Positions 34,616 through 48,435 of a stretch of 64,000 bases of DNA are shown here, one piece after another. Under the pieces are notes generated by a model. The model was not told the DNA's origin. It did not search any database and saw nothing but the letters and a program-made list of their open reading frames with translations. The translations under genes and the position numbers were made by a program. Each line of letters starts with the position of its first letter. Within the stretch, counting starts at the first letter, position 1. The stretch is from Myxocyprinus asiaticus (Eukaryota; Chordata; Actinopteri; Cypriniformes; Catostomidae), in NCBI RefSeq assembly GCF_019703515.2, contig NC_059346.1, forward strand, positions 49,955,501 to 50,019,500, in the 5' to 3' direction.

Positions 34616-36279
34616 TTCTCCCACTACCTGCAAGAAAATGTCAAAATTCCCGACCAATTTACCTACTGTTTTTTGACAAACACCATGGTCATGTGATAAT
34701 TTAATTGCCATCAGAAGAAGTGCTGTACGGTTACTATTTGACAGGCTGTGCTATGCGGTAATGTGCATGTGTGTAATTTAAATACAATGGAGGCATGTAT
34801 CACAGAGTTAGAAAGTATTCACATTTATAAAGTTATGTTGCCACTCAACCAGAGTAAGTGGGAGCTCTTAAATATGGTGCACATTATTCCAAAGAAAAAA
34901 AAAAGAAGAAAAAACTGGTTTGTCTACGTAATGTTTCATCACAACTGTTCCACATTTGAAACAACTTTCCTTTTCAGCTGACATCACCAAGCCCTCTCAT
35001 TTTTCAACCCCTTCAATCCAACATCTAGAGGAAGGTCTTCCCAGAAGAGTGGAAGCTTTTATTCAAGCAAAAGGAAGACCAACTCCCTATTAATGTACAT
35101 GGTTTTGAAATTAAATGTGCAACAAGCACATATGGGCGATGTGTTGGATGTCAACATCATTTTAGCTATGTAGTGTATGAGATATTAATGCCCTACACCC
35201 TTCAGAGTACTCACTTCAAGTGCAATGCCCTTAGGAGTGAGTAGAGCATAGTGATGTTCCCTTTCAAATGCAATTCTCCATATGAAAGTCTATACATACT
35301 GTAAATAGAATGTTCATATAAAGGAATTAAAACTAAGATTTTACCAACCTGGTCTCATAGATTCACATTACTATGAAAGACTAAGTTCAGGCATTAAACT
35401 CTGAATGGCCAATCAGCTCGCTCACATGTGATATGTCAAGCCATTCGGCTCACATGGTGTAAGCTGAGAAGTCCTTTGACGTGTGGGTAGAGAATCAACT
35501 TGCATACTCTCTCTTTGCCTAACCTTTAAATTAGCTCAGTTTGCAAGTAAACCGGTTTCACTGCTATGCGCTGTGAGAGTTTTCTCTTCTCTTTCTCAGG
35601 TGGTTGCTGAGGCTTTTTCTTCTATAATCTTGCATGGTAAGGTCTGCTTTTGGCCATGGCACATAGAAGCACGCCCTTCAAGATAAGTCATAGCCACATT
35701 AGACACTGGCACACATCACAAAGTTAGGCCTGTAAATCCACACATAATTAGGCTAAGTCACTAGTTAAATAAGATCTGGGCATTCCAGGTCTAGGTACAC
35801 ATTATGAGTCAGGTCACTAGCCGTTTAATCAATTCGGCCAAGCAGGCCAAGGCACCCCTAGCAAGCATACATGGCTCTTCAAGCAGCAGCAGTACACATG
35901 TCTTGGGGGTATATCTGCTTGTTTGGGGGTTGTGTTTTGTGCAGCTTCCCTGCTTTGTTGGGGGATTGTATTTATGTCTATTTGTACAGCAGCATGTCAC
36001 ACATGCTTGATGCTGCACATCTTGCTTTTCTAATTGTGCAGCAGCAGCATGTCCACATGCTTAAATCAGTATATTTGTATATGTTCTAGAAGTAGCAAGT
36101 CTCCGTACTTGCTCTGCAGCAGCAGCAGCAGCAGCAGCGCAACAGATCTAAATCGCCAAGACCAATAGCCTATCAATATGTCATACCCAGATTAACATAC
36201 TACATCTTTCCAAGAGTTGTCATGACTGAATTTTATAAGTTTTTATTAAAATTAGTTTTACAAGCCTTGTGTATATACA

Positions 36280-36280
<1 letters not shown>
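34616..36280. other. Unassigned; CAG-rich patch
   Basis: No gene. (CAG)n occurs at about 36115-36138, and short CAGCAG words recur near 35883 and 36042, suggesting an old internally repeated sequence. Confidence 0.35.

Positions 36281-36330
<50 letters not shown>
36281..36330. repeat. (TA)n microsatellite at a Tc1 end
   Basis: About 50 nt of TA followed by (CA)4. It stands where the outermost bases of the left inverted repeat of the neighbouring Tc1 copy should be. Confidence 0.85.
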
Positions 36331-36338
<8 letters not shown>

Positions 36339-37869
36339 TAAACCTTAGCCAAATACATTTAAACTCAGTTTTTCACAAGTCCTGACATTTAATCGTAGAA
36401 AACATTGCCTGTCTTAAGTCAGTTAGGATCACTACTTTATTTTAATAATGTGAAATGTCAGAATAATAGTAGAGAGAATGATTTATTTCAGCTTTTATTT
36501 CTTTCACCACATTCCCAGTGGGTAAGAAGTTTACATACACTTTGATAGTATTTGGTAGCATTGCCTTTAAATTGTTTAACTTTGGTCAAACTTTTTGGGT
36601 AGCCTTCCACAAGCTTCTCACAATAAGTTTCTGTAATTTTGGCCCATTCCTCCAGATAGAACTGGTGTAACTGAGGCAGGATTGTAGGCCTCTTTGCTCG
36701 CACACACTTTTTCAGTTCTGCCCACAAATTTTCTATTGGATTGAGGTCAGGGCTTTGTGATGGCCACTCCAATACCTTGACTTTGTTGTCCTTAAGCCAT
36801 TTTGCCACAACTTTGGAAGTATGCTTGGGGTCATTGTCCATTTAGAAGACCTATTTGTGACCGAGCTTTAACTTCCTGTCTGATATCTTGAGATGTTGCT
36901 TCAATATATCCACATAATTTTCCTTCCTCATGATGTCATCTATTTTTTGAAGTGCACCAGTTCCTCCTACAGCAAAGAATCCCACAACATGATGCTGCCA
37001 CCACCATGCTTCATGGTTGGGATGGTGTTCTTTGGCTTGCAAGCCTCACTCTTTATCCTCCAAACATAACGATGGTAAGATCTTTGTCCCCATGTGCACT
37101 TGCAAACTGTAGTCTGGCTTTTTTATGGCGGTTTTGGAGCAGTGGCTTCTTCCTTGCTGAGCAGCTTTTCAGGTTATGTCAATATATAACTCGTTTTGCT
37201 GTGGATATAGATACTTGTCTGCCTGTTTCCTCCAGCAGCTTCACAAGGTCCTTTGCTGTTGTTCTGGGATTGACTTGCATTTTTTGCACACAAACTATGT
37301 TAATCTCTAGGAGACAGAATACATCTGCTTCCTGAGTGGAATGATGGCTGCGTGGTCCCATGGTGTTTATACTTGCGTACTATTGTTTGCACAGATGAAC
37401 TTGGTACTTTCAGGTGTTTGGAAATTGCTCCCAAGGATGAACCAGACTTGTGGAGGTCCAACATTTTTATAATTTATTTTTTTCCATGATGTCAAGCAAA
37501 GAGGCACTGAGTTTGAAGGTATGCCTTAAAATACATCCACAGGTACACCTCCAGTTCAGTACACCTCCTGTCAGAAGCTAATTGGCAAATTTTCTAAAGG
37601 CTTGACATAATTTTCTGGAATTTTACAAGCTGCTTAAAGGCACAGTTAACTTAGTGTATGTAAACTTCTGACCCACTGGAATTGTGATATAGTCAATTAA
37701 AAGTGAAACAATCTGTCTGTAAACAATTGTTGGAAAAATTACTTGTGTCATGCACAAAGTAGATGTCCTAAATGACTTGCCAAATCTATAGTTTGCTAAT
37801 ATTAAATCTGTGGAGTGGTTAAAAAATTAGACTTAAATCTATGTGTATGTAAGCTTCGTACTTCAACTG
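36331..37869 (-). mobile_element. Tc1 element of the Sleeping Beauty type
   Basis: The right end, inverted, is CAGTTGAAGTACGAAGCTTA followed by 'catacac', with TA outside. The left end retains 'ataaaccttagccaaatac' and the inner direct repeat 'aagaagtttacatacact' near 36524, the double-repeat (IR/DR) layout of this subgroup. The first ~25 bp of the left repeat are replaced by TA/CA microsatellite. The element is about 1.55 kb; its transposase gene is on the minus strand. Confidence 0.85.
36488..37487 (-). pseudogene. Tc1 transposase (Sleeping Beauty-like), broken
   Basis: Read on the minus strand: start ATG at 37487, then a small deletion and frame break. This is followed by readable DNA-binding text (HKSGSSLGAISKHLKVPSSS, NPRTTAKDLVKLLEETGRQV) and middle-domain text ([18 protein letters not shown]). 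A TAA stop lies just before MDNDPKHTSK. The last 117 codons are open and hold the second Asp (DNDPKH) and the Glu (SPDLNPIENLW), separated by 34 residues as in DD34E. The first catalytic Asp region, near 37090, is damaged by deletion. The C-terminus runs past the usual KGNATKY end by about 20 residues. It is non-functional. Confidence 0.88.
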
Positions 37870-37871
37870 TA

Positions 37872-38916
37872 TATATATATATATATAATATGAGAGAGAG
37901 CGCTATCATCCAGGGGCGTTAGAAATTCAAAAATAATGCAAAAAGTATAACAACTGATAAAAAACAATATGATGATTATAATAGAATGATTTTTAGAACG
38001 CGCATTCCCTGCCATGTGGCGGGATTTTGCATAACCGCAATAGAAATGATACTTTTCAATTTCTAGCGGTTGACACATCAGCTGGTATATCATTTTGGTA
38101 ATTATCGATGCAGAGCCCTGCAGCTGTTTGATGGTCTCATTATAAAGCGCTAACGTTTCAACAAGTATGCAGTTTTAAGAGGTTTTGCAGCCTCATGAAG
38201 TTGTGCAAAGATACTCTGGTTTGTAGAGCAACATTTAATGATATTTTGCTACAGTTGCCATGGTGTCAATGTCTTTGGACAGTTTCTTAATGTTTATGTT
38301 GAGATTTTGCTTCTATCTCATTGAGTTAGACAAGGACGCTGACATCTTAGTGCTGTAGCGCATTTTATGCATGCTTCAGATATTAAAGTTTTTATCTCAC
38401 ATAATTTAATTATTTATTTATTTTTTTTAGGGTTGCGACATCTGTTTTGTTTATTTAAAACTAGAAAAACAGATGACATTTTTAAGGTTAATGCTCTATC
38501 ATCTCACAATTGTTTTTTATGACCCTAGGTTTAGGTTAGGAAGGTTTGGTTTGGTTTGTTTAAAATCCATAGAGCATTAACCTTAAATAATCATCTTTTT
38601 GGAAGGACATTTAACTTGCTTTAAGCACCCCTCAGCAGAAATTTCACCTTAAAACTGCAGTAATACATTTAATGAACCATGTAATATCATTTGGCAAAAA
38701 AATTGCCACGGTCACGTAATTTTCATGAGATCAGGCTGGATTTTAGATCAAGAACAATGACCAGACACCACGGTGGCCTGTAGCAGCAGCATGAAACATA
38801 AACAGTGATGAATAACTGTAGCCTTCACTGCAGTCTCTTACCATAAAAATTACAGTAAAAAACCCATAAACAAGCAAGATGAGAAATGTCAGCAGATGCA
38901 TGTCTCTGAGGCATTA

Positions 38917-38920
<4 letters not shown>
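37872..38920. other. Unassigned; palindromic words near 38490-38590
   Basis: 'aaggttaatgctctat' (about 38484) and its inverse 'atagagcattaacctta' (about 38571) bound a 100-bp foldback with relatives near 21136. No gene. Confidence 0.4.

Positions 38921-39006
<86 letters not shown>
38921..39006. repeat. (CT)n microsatellite, 86 nt
   Basis: A perfect CT run; the long Ser/Leu and Arg/Glu open frames over it are artefacts of the repeat. Confidence 0.95.
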
Positions 39007-39008
<2 letters not shown>

Positions 39009-41212
39009 ATTACTGCAAAAGCTGTCCCTCTCTTCAATGTCTAAATCTGGCCAGCAAAGACAACCAGGGCTTTCCATTATTTCCATTGGAGAAAGTGGCA
39101 CTTTAGATAAATAAAAGATTGCTACAGTCACAATATTCATACACAGAAGTCACAACACACAAGATGAGTGTTCAGTTGTTTGTGCATGTCAGAGGAAGCA
39201 TGTTCCTTTAAACATTAAAAGGACACCGTAGATTGGCACATGTTAATAATTCCTTAATAAAACACATTTCTTGAAAAGACCAGCACTCATTTAAGCATCT
39301 ACAGTATCTATGCATCAGGATCAAGGTGACTTTTCTATCAAGATTTAGTATCAATGTCAGATAAGATTAGTTCCATGAATGGTTTCATTATGTTTTGGAT
39401 CTTAATAACACAATTATAAATTTTTTTGACCACATAATTGAATGTACAGTACATAAGTATCCTATTTAGTGCCACATTACATCGGTTAACCACATTAACC
39501 AGAAATATTTTACTCTCAGACACAAAAACACTTTGGATATTGAAGATGCATTTGACTCTTTTTGAATTTATTTCAATTGTGGTGAGGTGCACTTTAGCAG
39601 CTTTATTTAAAAACTTGTTCAGGTACAGACAATGGTAACCTTAAAGTCAATATTAGATTAAAATTGTTCGTATTTACCTTCTTATTACAAGTTCCTGGAC
39701 TTTTTGTGATTGATTTATCATTGCACATAATTGCAAAGAAAAAATATATATATACATATAATTTTTCATCAAAATGTAATAACTTTGGCTCCAAAAGTGC
39801 TCCATTAAATAATTAAGCTTGTTCAAGCACATTGGACACTGAAGATGCATTTATTTCTGTTGGGTGCTGAGAGCACTTCAGAAGCTTAATTTCAAAACAC
39901 TGTGGTGGTCACAATCTACCAAGAAAAAATAACAGATTTTTTATTTATTTTTTTCAAATATTTATGTGATTAGCTGGAAATCAAAGCTGTGATCTGACTG
40001 GCCATATAAGACGGATGCCAATAGCCCACATGATCTAACTCATTCTCTGTGTGATCATTTCCTACAGTTGATGGGGAAGCATGCATAAAGACAGATGTTT
40101 ACTGTGCACATATGAGAATACTAAGATCTGTCACTATTCAAAATTCTGTGATTTGAAGCGCATAAGATAGAGAGAGACAATGTGATAGAGAGAGGTGCAG
40201 GCAGAGACAGAAAGAGGGTAAGCTGGCACTGAGAGGGAGAGAATTATGGTCTTTGTCACTTTTGAAGAAGATATAGAATATAGGCGAGGGGGCTGAACCT
40301 GATGGGGAGGATTTGCACAAAGATAATAATTCTTCAAAGGATGAGAGGCAAATATTCAAAGAAAAATGATTCACCATTTAACGAAACGACACAAGGGCAT
40401 TCAGAATGAGATTATATCGAGTCTACATTTTTCACTTTCACCACATCAATAAATAAATAAAAAACAACAAAACAGAGGCAATGCGATAATACAGCATTTT
40501 TCAATACACCACCATACAAAAGGTGTATTCTGCCATTCATATTCTGACAATGTAAAAATCCATGGACTACACTGAAAAAAAAAAAAAAAAAGTTAACCAA
40601 AAAATTTGGTAATGTGATCTAAATTAACTGGTTTAATTCTTATCAAAAATATTATTTAACAACAACAAATCAACCTGAATACATTAGTTTACAAAAAATG
40701 AAACTAAAAGTAATAATCACAATATTTACAGTGCATGTATATTTGGGATTTGTTATTTCAATAAATATTTACACATAATATTTGTTGTATTATTCGTCTG
40801 GGCTGGGGAAAGATATACTTGATTATACTTGATTGTTTTGAAAATAACTTCACATTGCAAAAAAATCTCAATGGTCCTAAAATAGGCTTCATTTTATTTA
40901 TTCAACATATAATTATAATTTTATTATTATTATTTAAATATGACCCACACATTTCTTGTTTACATTCTGAGCTAATGACTTTTAATTGAGATAATTTACT
41001 TGTAATTGCCTAAAACACAGATCTCACAACCCATCACCTAAATTACAATCTCTTTATGACATTTAATTTATCAGCAATTGCACAGATCTCATTAATAGCA
41101 GGGTAGATATTGTACTGTCACTGCTGTAAACCCAAAAACCTTTCAAAAGCTGGGGAGTTCCTGTGCACTCAATTGAGAGAAAGACAGAATAATCCAGAAC
41201 GATGCACTGAAC

Positions 41213-41214
<2 letters not shown>
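39007..41214. other. Mostly unassigned
   Basis: No gene. A small element with CACTGAAAAAAA and inverted CACTGTAAATA ends occupies 40570-40733. Confidence 0.35.
40570..40733. mobile_element. Small MITE with CACTG ends
   Basis: The left end CACTGAAAAAAAA and inverted right end CACTGTAAATATT bound an AT-rich, non-coding 164-bp unit that includes 'aaccaaaaaatttggt'. No clear target duplication. Confidence 0.4.

Positions 41215-41277
<63 letters not shown>
41215..41277. repeat. (GA)n microsatellite, 63 nt
   Basis: A perfect AG/GA run; open frames across it are repeat artefacts. Confidence 0.95.
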
Positions 41278-41279
<2 letters not shown>

Positions 41280-42029
41280 ATGCGGTGGTTTGCAATCCTC
41301 CCGCCTGGAACACAATTATTTTAAGTAGTTTTCCCATCAGTGGCAGGCATGAGAGGAAGACCCTCGGGTGGACCAAAACCTTTTCTGCTGAAGCAATAGG
41401 GGGGAAAATGCAGCTCTCCAATTTATTTGATAAGGCAAGTGGAACTCACTTTTGCCAAATGCTGCAAAGAACAGGAAAATCACCCTCATACCATCAGCCA
41501 ACACTCATCAGCCAGCTGACATTTCATTGGCCACTTCAATACAGAGATATGGAATTTCATATATGATTCATCATTTATATGTATGAACATCCCCAATACG
41601 AAAAAGCATAAACAACTGATGGACATGAAGAGCATTCAAAAGAGATGTATAAAATTCGATCGAAAATGTACGATGATAGCCAAGAAACACCTGAACATTA
41701 TCTAAATCCTAATCAGTTAGAAGTCCTCGGCGAGTCCAAATCACATTCTGTACATACTAAACAATATGTAAGATTTTGTGCATCCCTAATCATAGTTCAT
41801 TGACAAAAGTGCCCTACAAAAGCAAAACACAGTAACTATGCCAAAACTGAAACTGAATTTTTTTCCCAAAGATTTGATTTCCCACATAATTTTGACAAAA
41901 TGTGTAGTTACTGCGATTTGACTTTGCTTGGCAGAACAGTATGTCAAAAGTAACCATGTGGTATACTATTTATTTGTATACACGGATTTAAAAATATGCC
42001 AACATGATCAAACGGGAAATCGTCATGCT
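41278..42029. other. Unassigned
   Basis: Open frames at 41285-41566 (plus) and overlapping minus have no recognisable motif. Confidence 0.3.
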
Positions 42030-42465
42030 GTTTTAGAATGTTCATGTATCCTCAAATCGACCCCTATTCTCCCGAATTACTGACAAGCACCATACCCCAT
42101 TTCACATTTTTCATCAATTTAAATGTGTTTACCTTTCCCTGTGGGGCTACTGATAGCATGTTGCGCGAGCAACATTAGAAACACGGTTTCTGGTCCCGAG
42201 GAGACCAGCAAGTAATGTCATTCACGTAAATAATGGTGAGTGATATTCGGGGGTTGTACTTTTGCTCTAAAATAAATGTTTTACTCCACTGTCGTTTAGG
42301 TTAAGGGTTGCAATTTGGGTTAGGGAGTTGGATTCATACAATACGCATTTCTATTTACTGTATTACATCATTTGCAACTAAAAACACGCTTTTGGCACAA
42401 CCATGTGGACATTTCACCCAGAAAAGGGTCACACTTCCATCTTCAGTAACTGGGGGCTGTGATGT
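42030..42465 (+). repeat. Dispersed repeat, copy 2 (also at 28605)
   Basis: Collinear with 28605-29095 over about 440 bp ('atgttcatgtatcctcaaat', 'aataatggtgagtg', 'ttttactccactg', 'atttgggttaggg', 'atttgcaactaaa', 'aactgggggctgtg'). It has diverged considerably. Confidence 0.6.
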
Positions 42466-44559
42466 GCATCCATGCTAATATTGTTCACTATACAGGCTTG
42501 TAGAAACACAAATTGGGCTCAATAGCCATCTACAATGGCACCGCAGACAATACTGGAACGATGGACATCAGAAGAAGGTACTTATGAGTGAGTGACCCAA
42601 GATTGAATCCAGCTCAGGTAATTTCCCAATTCCACCCCTCACTCTGCCTATCAATGCCTGTCACTTCTATAGTGTCCTATTCAAAATAAAGGCAAAAGCC
42701 TTTAACCCTTGGATGGTCTTAGCGATCAAGTCCCTACTTTGTACCTGCTGGGTCAACTTGACCCATTTTTTTACTTTAATTTCAAAAGCTTGTAATAAAG
42801 GCTCTGTTTATCTCTCTACTCTTAGTCACTGGCCAAACACTGTTCTGTATCAGCCATTATTGGTAGTCGCAGTGTGTGGAAGAGGCGTTGTTATTTGTAT
42901 CCTTGATGCTAATGATTGAATACTGACGTGTAACTTGCAAGTTTCTCGCAAACATGCATCTGAACTATTTATGTCCTTTTTGTATTTCTATGTCGAGTGG
43001 ATATAAATAAATATTTAAAATGTGTGTGTGAATCAGTGTTAAAACTTAAAACAGGTCAAACTGATCTGTGAGTCCATCCAAGGGTTAATTCTAATAATAA
43101 AAAGAAAAGTAGTCTATAAAATATCTATAAGAATAACTGATGTTTCTTATGTTCTTATGTTTAAAATTTCTTATAATATGTGTTATAATGCCAAAGTTTT
43201 TAACTATAAGATTCTAAAAGTGAAGTAATAATTAATTGAATGGTAGTAAATTAAGCTTCCATGCCAACCAAGCACTGTGTGACAAGTGGGACATGTTGGT
43301 CTGTGGTATCAAGATGCAATTTTATGACATAAAACTTCCTATACACTCAAAAGTATGAACTTTCACAGCCCTAGTGTCATAGTGTCATTAAATATGGGCC
43401 AGATCTATCACAGAATCAGTATATCTAGATGCAGGGCATGCCAGGACGGATCTGACAGCAATGGAAACCACAGGAGGACACGGACTGGGATTAAGTATTA
43501 GTCAGATCTGAGTTTTCATTTAGTTTCTGAAAGATTTTTCATCTGCATTTGTACACATTTTCAAAAGAATCCTCTCCTCGCCACCCTTCATCCCTCTCCC
43601 TTTGCTCTCACTTTCAGAACTGAAAGACTGACACCATAAATTAATCAGTTGGGATGATAAATGTCAAGCCAAGCACTTCTGAAGATCAACCAAATATCAC
43701 ATTCTTTCCAACATTGAATCAGTGTCAAAGACAATAACAGAACCAACAGTGTAACAGGACAGATGAAAAAGAAACAGATGACAGACAGAGACAGATACAA
43801 TAAATTGAATGTGAAGCTTTTGACATTTGAGAACCCTTTACTGACAAATCTATGAAAAAAAAAAACCCCTTAACTCACAAGATAATAATCATTTCAATCG
43901 CTCAATAGATTTTGCATAATTGACATTAAAGGACTACACACAAACACTCATATATGTCTGCTTGTCCTGTTATAAGTTGGTAAATCCTCTATGCCATGGT
44001 GACAAAACCAGCAGAGGTGTTAAAACTAGCGCAAGAGACTTTTCTCAGAAACCCCTCATGGCAAATGCAACAAAATGCCTCTCTGAGAGTGGACATGGGT
44101 GTGTCTCTCTCTCAGTCTATTTTCATTGCCCCTCTTCCCTCACATCAATACTTTTTACATCCAGACCACTATCTTTTACCACCCATCCACCCTTTATTTT
44201 TCTTTCTTGACTTCTTCCCTCCATCTCGCAATTTCACCTCTCTCACTCGTACATGCTTTTCCTCGTAAATAAATCACTTCTAACAGCACAGCTGCTCTAT
44301 GAAACTTTCACTAGGCTTCGCTGGTGTCTCGTCTAGATAATAAGACTGCAGTCTTCATAGAGGCGCTGGGAAAAGCTTTCTGCATTTATCTTCCACTGTT
44401 TCCAATGCCTGAAGTGTTATAGTGTCTTTGTGGACTGGTTTTGTGATGGAGACCACTTAATCATTTCTTGTTAAGATAGATCTGTGAGTGGACCACTCCA
44501 GTTGCAGTAGTATATTTTTCATCGGGGAGTCGTTTTCTGTCAGACTTGTATGTTCTCCT
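42466..44559. other. Unassigned
   Basis: No exon, RNA gene or repeat boundary was recognised. A C/T-rich stretch lies at 44090-44270. Confidence 0.3.
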
Positions 44560-44676
44560 AGGATGACCAGATGTCCCATTTTTTTCTGGGAATGTCCTTT
44601 ATTTCAAATGAGTTGGGACACATGAAAAGCTTCTAATGTACAGGACTTTCCTGGGAGAAATGGAACATCTGGTCCT
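44560..44676. mobile_element. Small foldback MITE
   Basis: 'aggatgaccagatgtccc' is matched near the other end by the inverse of 'tggaacatctggtcct'. The centre is 'ttcaaatgagttgggaca'. It is non-coding; no target duplication was established. Confidence 0.45.
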
Positions 44677-44992
44677 GTTTCTTGTATTTGCCATTGTTTT
44701 GACAGAAGCACTAGTTGAATCTCATGAAACCTGTCAAGAGCATGTCCAGGTCATATTTTAACCCCAAATAATAAAAATAAAATACATTTTGCATAAGGAA
44801 AATGAAGCCCTTTTTGACGATTAAGATTTTTTTGCATTGTGACATTATTAAAATTATGAAAATATGGACAATATTCCCCCAAATTCTTATTACTATAATG
44901 TGAAATAATAATGAAATTATTAAAGTAATCATATCTTATTTAAAATGTACTGTATGTACACACCATTATTTGTTGTTATGCCTCAGATTTTA

Positions 44993-45260
44993 AAGCTGCA
45001 CTATGTATGATTTTTTTGGTTTCAATTAACAAAAGTTCCTTATTGAGTGAGTACATAAAAAATCCATGTTCAAAACCATGTCCTTGTCTTACCCCGATTC
45101 ACTACAGTAAGCCTACAATAATGATTTTTATTATGCATGTTTATGTAAATTCCGTAAGCTGAAAATCAAGGTCCGGCTGTGTGTCGAGAAGCAGGAAGCG
45201 GAAAGCAAGTGCAACAGCTGTTCAGTCAGTCCAGTTGCAGTTTCAAGAGTCAGGACAGCA
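44993..45260 (+). repeat. Fragment related to the element at 17078
   Basis: 'ttttaaagctgcactatgta', 'ccatgttcaaaaccatgtcctt' and 'ctacaataatgattt' follow the same order as 17074-17215. No second end and no open frame remains. Confidence 0.45.
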
Positions 45261-47148
45261 GTGGAGTGAAATCACTCTCCTAATGATTTAACTGTTTTTT
45301 TATTTGTATTTTTACTGTTTGCCGAAGTTTTTTACCTGCTACACTGCTTGGATATGTTTTCTGGTAGGGTTGTTGAAGCTTATATTGTTTGTCATGCTTT
45401 AATGAATTGAACATTACTCGTGTACTGATCGCAATGTGTTTATAAGTTTCGTTTTTTTTTTTTTTTCAGCGAAGTTACTGTTACAATCTTACTAATATTC
45501 ATGACTTCCGAGTATTTTATAACATTGCTGCAGTTTTGAGAATCCTAAATTGTGTGACTATTTGTGTAGGCTACTTTTTTCTTTCTTTTTTTTTTTTTAC
45601 CTCAGTCACAGAAATGCACGTTTCGATTTCCGATTTCATACCACAGTAATCTTTATTAATTTGTTTAGTGTGTAACCATCTCTCTGTTGTAACTTTGCTT
45701 CCAAATAAACGATTAAACATTTATTATTTTAATTGTTATATTGCATATTTCTGCGTATTATTTTCATGTTCAATAAAGTATTCATAATTTTTAAATCTTT
45801 GATCTGCATTTTTATATTACAGTCTTTAATTGTTTGCATGTGAATAAACCTACTATTGTAGTATGACGGTTCAATTGCATTGTCCACTGAGGCTGTAGAT
45901 TGTAATATAAAAATAGTGTGTCTTCAATTAAACTCATATCAGCCATTTCACGAGTTTCACCTCTTAATATGATATGTGTAGTACAATACAAACATAAATG
46001 TGTATTGTGTAGTGAATAAAATGCTTTAATAATCATATTAAAATATAATTAAGAGCATTGTTTATCTTCTTCAAAGTAGGTAATATATAGTTTATACATT
46101 TGTAAGTGAATAACATAATATCAACATGAAAATAGCTTGTCATGACTCTGTTCTGCAGGTCATCTCTGAGTCCTCAAACCTTGAGATTCATCCGCCAGTA
46201 GAGCTGTGCCCAAGGGCGTAGATTCCATCAAAACAAGCAAGTACAAGAAAGTTGGGAATAGGAATGTAAATATTCCTTTAACTGGCTTAAAGTAGGCTAC
46301 ATTTGGCAAATGATTAAGGGAAAGATTTAGATGTTTCCTTGCAGGTTCCTTGTTTTCTACATTTTAAGTGGTTTTAAAATAAAAGCAATTATCCACTTTA
46401 CATTTTTAATTTCATTTGAAGTGCTCTGAAAATGATTTTATAAGCTTAGCCTTTTGTTTTTGTAACCAGGCACACAGAATGTTGATTTATATCCAGATTT
46501 TGATTTATCGACAAATATATCAGCTATCGGCCTCCAAATATACTGAATTATTGATCATCTGTATCAGCCAAAATTTCCATATCAGTGTATCCCTAAGTAA
46601 AACATTTGGAGAGAATTGCACTTAATTGTCATAAAAATAATGACACAATGGGAAAAAAATGATAATTTTCTGCCTAACTCCTAAACGCACAGCTGTGTCA
46701 GTTCAAAAGGTGCTGGTCCACGTCTACAAGTCTAGCACCTCGATGAGTACAGTCAGACCTGTGTAATCTTTCTCCATTTTCATCAATGCAAAAAGTGCCT
46801 TTAACAAGTTGCAATAAATTAGTGCAATGAGCTGTAGTGTCACGCAGATGGATAATCCAGATTTCACTCATTTGATGATAATCTACAATGGATGGCAAAG
46901 GAGGGCAATCCAACAGAGAATAAATATTTGAGCTTTTTGGGACAGGAAATTATGGGGAGAAGAGGAGATAACAGGATCAGGAGTTGAATTTGAACTTTTG
47001 TGCACCAAGGCTCAGTTACTGTGTTCCAACATCTAGTGAGCTGCCTTGCTGTCTATTGCCTACAGACATATTAGCAACTGTATTTCACAGTCAAATGTGC
47101 ATTATAAACAAGTATTTCTTCTCTTTATCTGAGTCCAATTCATCTGTC
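45261..47148. other. Unassigned
   Basis: AT-rich. The minus-strand open frame 46698-46913 (72 codons) has an ordinary-looking composition but no recognised family and no convincing splice or promoter context, so it is not called. Confidence 0.3.
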
Positions 47149-47877
47149 CAGAGTATGTGAGCGTAGTGGAAGTGGAGCGGCATAATTCTGCCTGGAGCGA
47201 GGAGCAGGTTTTTTGAAAATCAGAGCGTCATTGTTTCCTCACATTCAAAAAGTGCTACATTAACACTCCATTATGGACACAACACCTGTTAACGCCGCAT
47301 AATGCAGCAAGAATTCACCATGTTTTAAGCAGTGTTAAACACTGTTGGCATGAAGATGATATTTCTGATATTATCAGAAAGAATGTGATGAAAAAATACA
47401 AATGTCTATTTTAATTAATGACATCGAAGGAGAACGTGAGTGAGGTGATTGCCACGACCAAAAGATTTTTTGTGGAATCTCAAAAAAGGAGTGTTTCCAG
47501 AAAACACAATAATATTCATTCACATGTGGAAAGAAAATCTAAAGGTCAGTAACAGACCTCTCTCTCTCCTCAAATATTTTGCATAATCATATCATCTTTC
47601 TAATCTAATGCATCACCATCTCAACTGAATTATGTCCCGCATTAAATAGAATGTAACTTTTAATGACCTAAAACTAGTTTTACTTTAATTGATTGCCATC
47701 TAAAATGTATTTAAGTGCCGTAATTTATGCAATTTACATGTACAGATAAAAAAAAAAAATTAAAAAAAAGTGTAGAACAACGTAATTACACAAACCTTTT
47801 TCAGAGTTATAGGGCAAGGTTAATTTATAAATTAAATAAAGAAAGGGCAATAATAATAATAATATATAGGCCTAATA

Positions 47878-47906
<29 letters not shown>

Positions 47907-47909
<3 letters not shown>

Positions 47910-48428
47910 TACCGGTCAAAAGTTTTATAAAGTTTTATAATTTTTTTTCCACATTTAGAATAATAGTAAAGTCATCAAAACTATGAAATAACATAAATGG
48001 AAATATGGGAATTATATTGTGACTAAACAAAATCCAAAATAAATCAAAACTGTGTTATATTTTAGCATCTTCAAAGTAGTCACCCTTTGCCTAGAATTTG
48101 CAGACATGTACTCTTGACATTTTCTCAACCAACTTCTTGAGGTATCACCCTGGGATGCTTTTTAAACAGTATTGAAGGAGTTCTCATCTATGTGTGGCAC
48201 TTATTGGCTGCTTTTCTTTATTATTTGGTCCAAGTCATCAATTTCAAAAACGTTTTTTTTTAAGTTAAATTTTAGTTTTATAATGAAATAAATTAATATG
48301 GTGGCACAATTATATTTTTGTCTACAAAACTAATTTCAAACATTTAAGCATACGCCTTCAGATCAAAAGATTTTTAAGATCATGAGAAACATTTCAGTCA
48401 AGTGTTTCAAAACTTTTGACCGGTAATG
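47907..48428. mobile_element. Deleted Tc1-type element, 522 bp
   Basis: The ends are CACTACCGGTCAAAAGTTTT and the inverted CATTACCGGTCAAAAGTTTT, with TA outside and a (TA)n run to the left. The interior keeps text of the far part of the element ('aaacagtattgaagga', 'ggcacttattggctgctttt'). Its right ~270 bp recur at 61470-61745 and in the tandem copy. Confidence 0.75.
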
Positions 48429-48435
48429 TATATTA

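Noticed and set aside
38889..39140. Long Arg/Glu and Ser/Leu frames over CT runs, and similar ones at 41063-41421 and 55124-55387
   Set aside because: Low-complexity translation of dinucleotide microsatellites.
46140..46200. Possible plus-strand exon after 'tctgttctgcag'
   Set aside because: Only about 20 codons before a stop, no homology recognised and no donor; a chance acceptor-like sequence.
46698..46913. 72-codon minus-strand frame that reads like a protein
   Set aside because: No family recognised, no matching phase with the TMEM132 exons and no clear splice sites; kept only as a remark.
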